A stretch of DNA of 64,000 nt, from contig NZ_JAHEAG010000001.1 of the NCBI RefSeq assembly GCF_018596315.1, forward strand, positions 248,001-312,000. The letters run 5' to 3'. The translations under genes were made by a program, and so were the position numbers. Source of the stretch: Bradyrhizobium sp. SRL28 (GTDB lineage: Bacteria > Pseudomonadota > Alphaproteobacteria > Rhizobiales > Xanthobacteraceae). This document shows positions 62,129-64,000 of the stretch, piece by piece (the stretch's first letter is position 1; each line of letters begins with the position of its first letter). The notes beneath the pieces are model-generated. The model did not search any database. It was not told the DNA's origin and saw only the letters and a list, made by a program, of their open reading frames with translations.

Positions 62129-62986
62129 TTACCTGTTTTGCGTGATGGGCTGATTGGTCGTCCAGTCGAAGGTGCCTTGGTCGCGCTCGTCGACCGCACG
62201 TTTCCAGCCCATCTCCTCCGATCGCCGCTTGAAGTTCAGCCCCTCCGGCGAATGCCGGGTGATGCCGTCGAACACGGTCGCGATCATCTGCGTGCCCATC
62301 AGCCCCATATTGTAGAGCGCCTGGTTGACCATCAGCTTCTGCATCATGAGCTGGTTCTGCGGCACAGTTGCCATCCGATGCGCGAGCGCGTCGACCTCCT
62401 CATCCAGCCGGTCCGCCGGAACGGCTTTCAGTACGAGGCCGAGCGCCGCCGCTTCGACCCCGGTGATCTTGTCGCCGGTGAACAGCATGCGCTTGGCCTT
62501 TTCGGCGCCGAGCCGATAGACCCACATCGCCGTCGTCGGACAGCCCCAGACCCGAACGGGCGGATAGCCGATGCGGGCGTCTTCAGCCATCACGATCATG
62601 TCGGAGCACAGCGCGATATCGGAACCGCCGGCCACCGCAAAGCCGTGCACCTTGCAGATCACCGGCCGCTTGGAGCGGAACAGGCTCATGAACTTGTTGG
62701 TATTGTCGGACATGCCGGCGTAGTCCTTCATCGGATCCCACGGCATTTCCTGCGTGTAGCGATTGGCCTTGTCGCCGGAGGCGTAGGCTGTCAGGTCGTA
62801 TCCGGCGCAGAAGGCGCGGCCGGCGCCGGCCAGCACGATGACATGCGCGCCCGGATCGTTGTCGGCGCGCGCCACCGCATCCGCAAGCGCGCCCGGCAAC
62901 TCGTCATCGATCGCATTCATCACTTCCGGCCGGTTCAGCGTGATGCGGGCGATGCGACCGTCACGCTCGTAGAGGACTTTGGCCAT
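62129..62986 (-). CDS. Enoyl-CoA hydratase/isomerase family protein
   Basis: 285-aa crotonase-superfamily protein. Oxyanion-hole segments are GRAFCAGYDLTAY and GFAVAGGSDIALCSD. At the canonical Glu positions it has Asp (GGSD) and Pro (IGYPP), so standard hydratase acid/base chemistry is incomplete; isomerase or hydrolase activity is possible. ATG at 62986. It follows another crotonase gene by 24 bp on the same strand. Confidence 0.85.
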   Translation of the reverse strand: MAKVLYERDGRIARITLNRPEVMNAIDDELPGALADAVARADNDPGAHVIVLAGAGRAFCAGYDLTAYASGDKANRYTQEMPWDPMKDYAGMSDNTNKFMSLFRSKRPVICKVHGFAVAGGSDIALCSDMIVMAEDARIGYPPVRVWGCPTTAMWVYRLGAEKAKRMLFTGDKITGVEAAALGLVLKAVPADRLDEEVDALAHRMATVPQNQLMMQKLMVNQALYNMGLMGTQMIATVFDGITRHSPEGLNFKRRSEEMGWKRAVDERDQGTFDWTTNQPITQNR

Positions 62987-63010
62987 GTGTTGCTCCCTCG
63001 GAAAGCAAGA

Positions 63011-63832
63011 TCAGATCTTGGCAAAATCGCCGTGGCGGCCCTTGCCGCCGGCAAAGCGCCCGGCGCCGCTGACGCCTTCCTTGAAGATGGCCTCGACACC
63101 ATTGGTCCATTCCTGCCGCAAGGCTTCGCGAACCGGCAGGCCGTAGGTTTCCACCACCGAGCGGCGATCGGCCCGCACGGCCGCTTGCGGAAACCGCGCG
63201 ATCTCCCGCGCCATCGCCTCCGCCGCGGCGCGCGCGCCGCCGGTCTCGACGACCTGCTCGCACATGCCGATGCGCAGCGCTTCGTCCGCCGGCACCTTGC
63301 GGCCCGTGAGAATGATTTCCATCGCGCGGCCCTGCCCGACCAGACGCGCCAGACGCACGCTGCCGCCGTCCAGCAGCGGAATGCCCCAGCGGCGGCAATA
63401 GACGCCGAAATAGGCGCTTTCGGCCATCACACGGATATCGCACCACAGCGCAAGCTCCATGCCGCCGGCCACCGCCGGCCCTTCCACCGCTGCGATGACC
63501 GGCTTTGACAATTCCAGTCGCGTCGGCCCAAGCGGGCCGCGCGGCGCGGCGTTCGCACCGGTGGGGAACGCCAGCCCATCGACGACATGACGTTGAAAGA
63601 CGTCGCGATCAGAGAGCGTGCTGGCGAATTTGAGATCCCAGCCGGCGCAGAACGCGCCGCCCTCGCCCCACAGCACGGCGACGCTGGCGGAATCATCCGC
63701 ATCGAATTCCTTGAAGGCCGCCGCGAGCGCTTCGGCGCTGTCGGGATCCATCGCGTTGCGGGCCTCTGCAAACCGGCTATGAATGACGGTCCACACCGCG
63801 CCCTGCTTTTCGATCCGGACCATTTCGCTCAC
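63011..63832 (-). CDS. Crotonase/enoyl-CoA hydratase family protein
   Basis: 273-aa crotonase-fold protein. The oxyanion-hole pieces are GAFCAGWDLKFAS and GPAVAGGMELALWCD. Here the first catalytic Glu is kept (GGMEL), while the second position falls in GVYCRRWGIPLLDGG and is not Glu. That pattern fits non-hydratase crotonases. It is 4 bp downstream of an upstream gene whose 3' end is at the window edge, and 24 bp upstream of the next crotonase, so three genes form a unit. Confidence 0.87.
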   Translation of the reverse strand: MSEMVRIEKQGAVWTVIHSRFAEARNAMDPDSAEALAAAFKEFDADDSASVAVLWGEGGAFCAGWDLKFASTLSDRDVFQRHVVDGLAFPTGANAAPRGPLGPTRLELSKPVIAAVEGPAVAGGMELALWCDIRVMAESAYFGVYCRRWGIPLLDGGSVRLARLVGQGRAMEIILTGRKVPADEALRIGMCEQVVETGGARAAAEAMAREIARFPQAAVRADRRSVVETYGLPVREALRQEWTNGVEAIFKEGVSGAGRFAGGKGRHGDFAKI

Positions 63833-63836
63833 TCCC

Positions 63837-64000
63837 TTACTGTTTTGATTTGCGTGCGGCCTTCGTTCCCTTCGGCGCCGTCGCGCGCGGAAGGCATTGC
63901 GCCAACATCATGCGAAGCAGCGTTTGTGCGCCGGTATCGAGAAAATCGAGCCGGCCTGCGATTTGCAGCACAAGCGCCCCGATCATCTGGCTGGTCAGCA
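63837..64000 (-). CDS. 3' end of an unidentified gene (possibly a regulator C-terminus)
   Basis: An open minus-strand frame enters from the window edge and stops with TAA at 63839-63837. The visible 54 residues (LTSQMIGALVLQIAGRLDFL ... LRMMLAQCLPRATAP, then a Lys/Arg-rich tail) look like the end of an all-helical protein, perhaps a TetR-type effector domain. Only 4 bp separate it from the next start codon, so it is probably the first visible gene of the crotonase operon. Confidence 0.55.
   Translation of the reverse strand, partial: LTSQMIGALVLQIAGRLDFLDTGAQTLLRMMLAQCLPRATAPKGTKAARKSKQ

Overview
The window is a high-GC, densely coded alphaproteobacterial chromosome segment. The gene families point to the Bradyrhizobium/Rhodopseudomonas group: many ABC, TRAP and Bug-type solute-binding uptake systems, CoA-dependent catabolic enzymes, an HWE-family histidine kinase and Sox proteins. 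The intergenic 'CGTCATTGCGAG...GAAGCAATCCAT' palindromes are also typical of that group. This assignment is inferred from recall; no search was run. I saw no tRNA, rRNA, CRISPR array, transposase or phage gene.

Layout. 1-2.6 kb: nitrate-type ABC transporter (nrtB partial, nrtA) on the minus strand, with a candidate sigma-54 promoter and a hairpin-containing leader. 2.6-6.6 kb: intradiol dioxygenase, serine beta-lactamase-fold hydrolase, orphan HWE kinase. 6.6-9.6 kb: complete TRAP transporter. 10.4-14.5 kb: XRE regulator, crotonase, LeuB-like dehydrogenase, zinc alcohol dehydrogenase. 14.7-21.4 kb: CoA-transferase followed by a five-gene oligopeptide-type ABC operon. 21.6-30.4 kb: a polysaccharide block with glgA, an MFS protein, a PRC-barrel protein, a glycogen-debranching-type enzyme, an ABC exporter and a GT4 glycosyltransferase.

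30.5-37.6 kb: a minus-strand operon of acyl-CoA dehydrogenase (interrupted by an in-frame amber codon), Baeyer-Villiger-type monooxygenase and alkylsulfatase, divergent from an IclR regulator and a Bug-type binding protein. 38.2-44.6 kb: a TetR-regulated cluster in which an ABC uptake system surrounds three enzymes (epimerase-like, GNAT, dihydrodipicolinate-synthase-like); its substrate is unknown. 44.6-48.5 kb: an Fe3+/spermidine-type ABC importer. 48.8-50.2 kb: a 14-helix MFS exporter.

50.3-56.6 kb: one tight plus-strand operon joining a two-subunit molybdenum hydroxylase to a monoheme cytochrome c, a flavocytochrome c sulfide dehydrogenase flavoprotein and SoxX-Y-Z-A. It has no soxB or soxCD, and its SoxY has an atypical C-terminus. 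56.6-58.8 kb: a ferredoxin-NADP reductase divergent from an enamidase-like amidohydrolase, with a near-perfect 30-bp operator between them. 58.9-62.1 kb: a small membrane protein, a cyclase-TM-SUMF1 fusion and a DUF4399 protein. 62.1-64 kb: two crotonases and the 3' end of a further gene.

The strongest candidates for something undescribed are the Mo-hydroxylase/Sox hybrid operon (50.3-56.6 kb), the TetR-controlled transporter/aldolase cluster (38.2-44.6 kb) with its matched operator pair, and the cyclase-SUMF1 fusion (60.0-61.6 kb).
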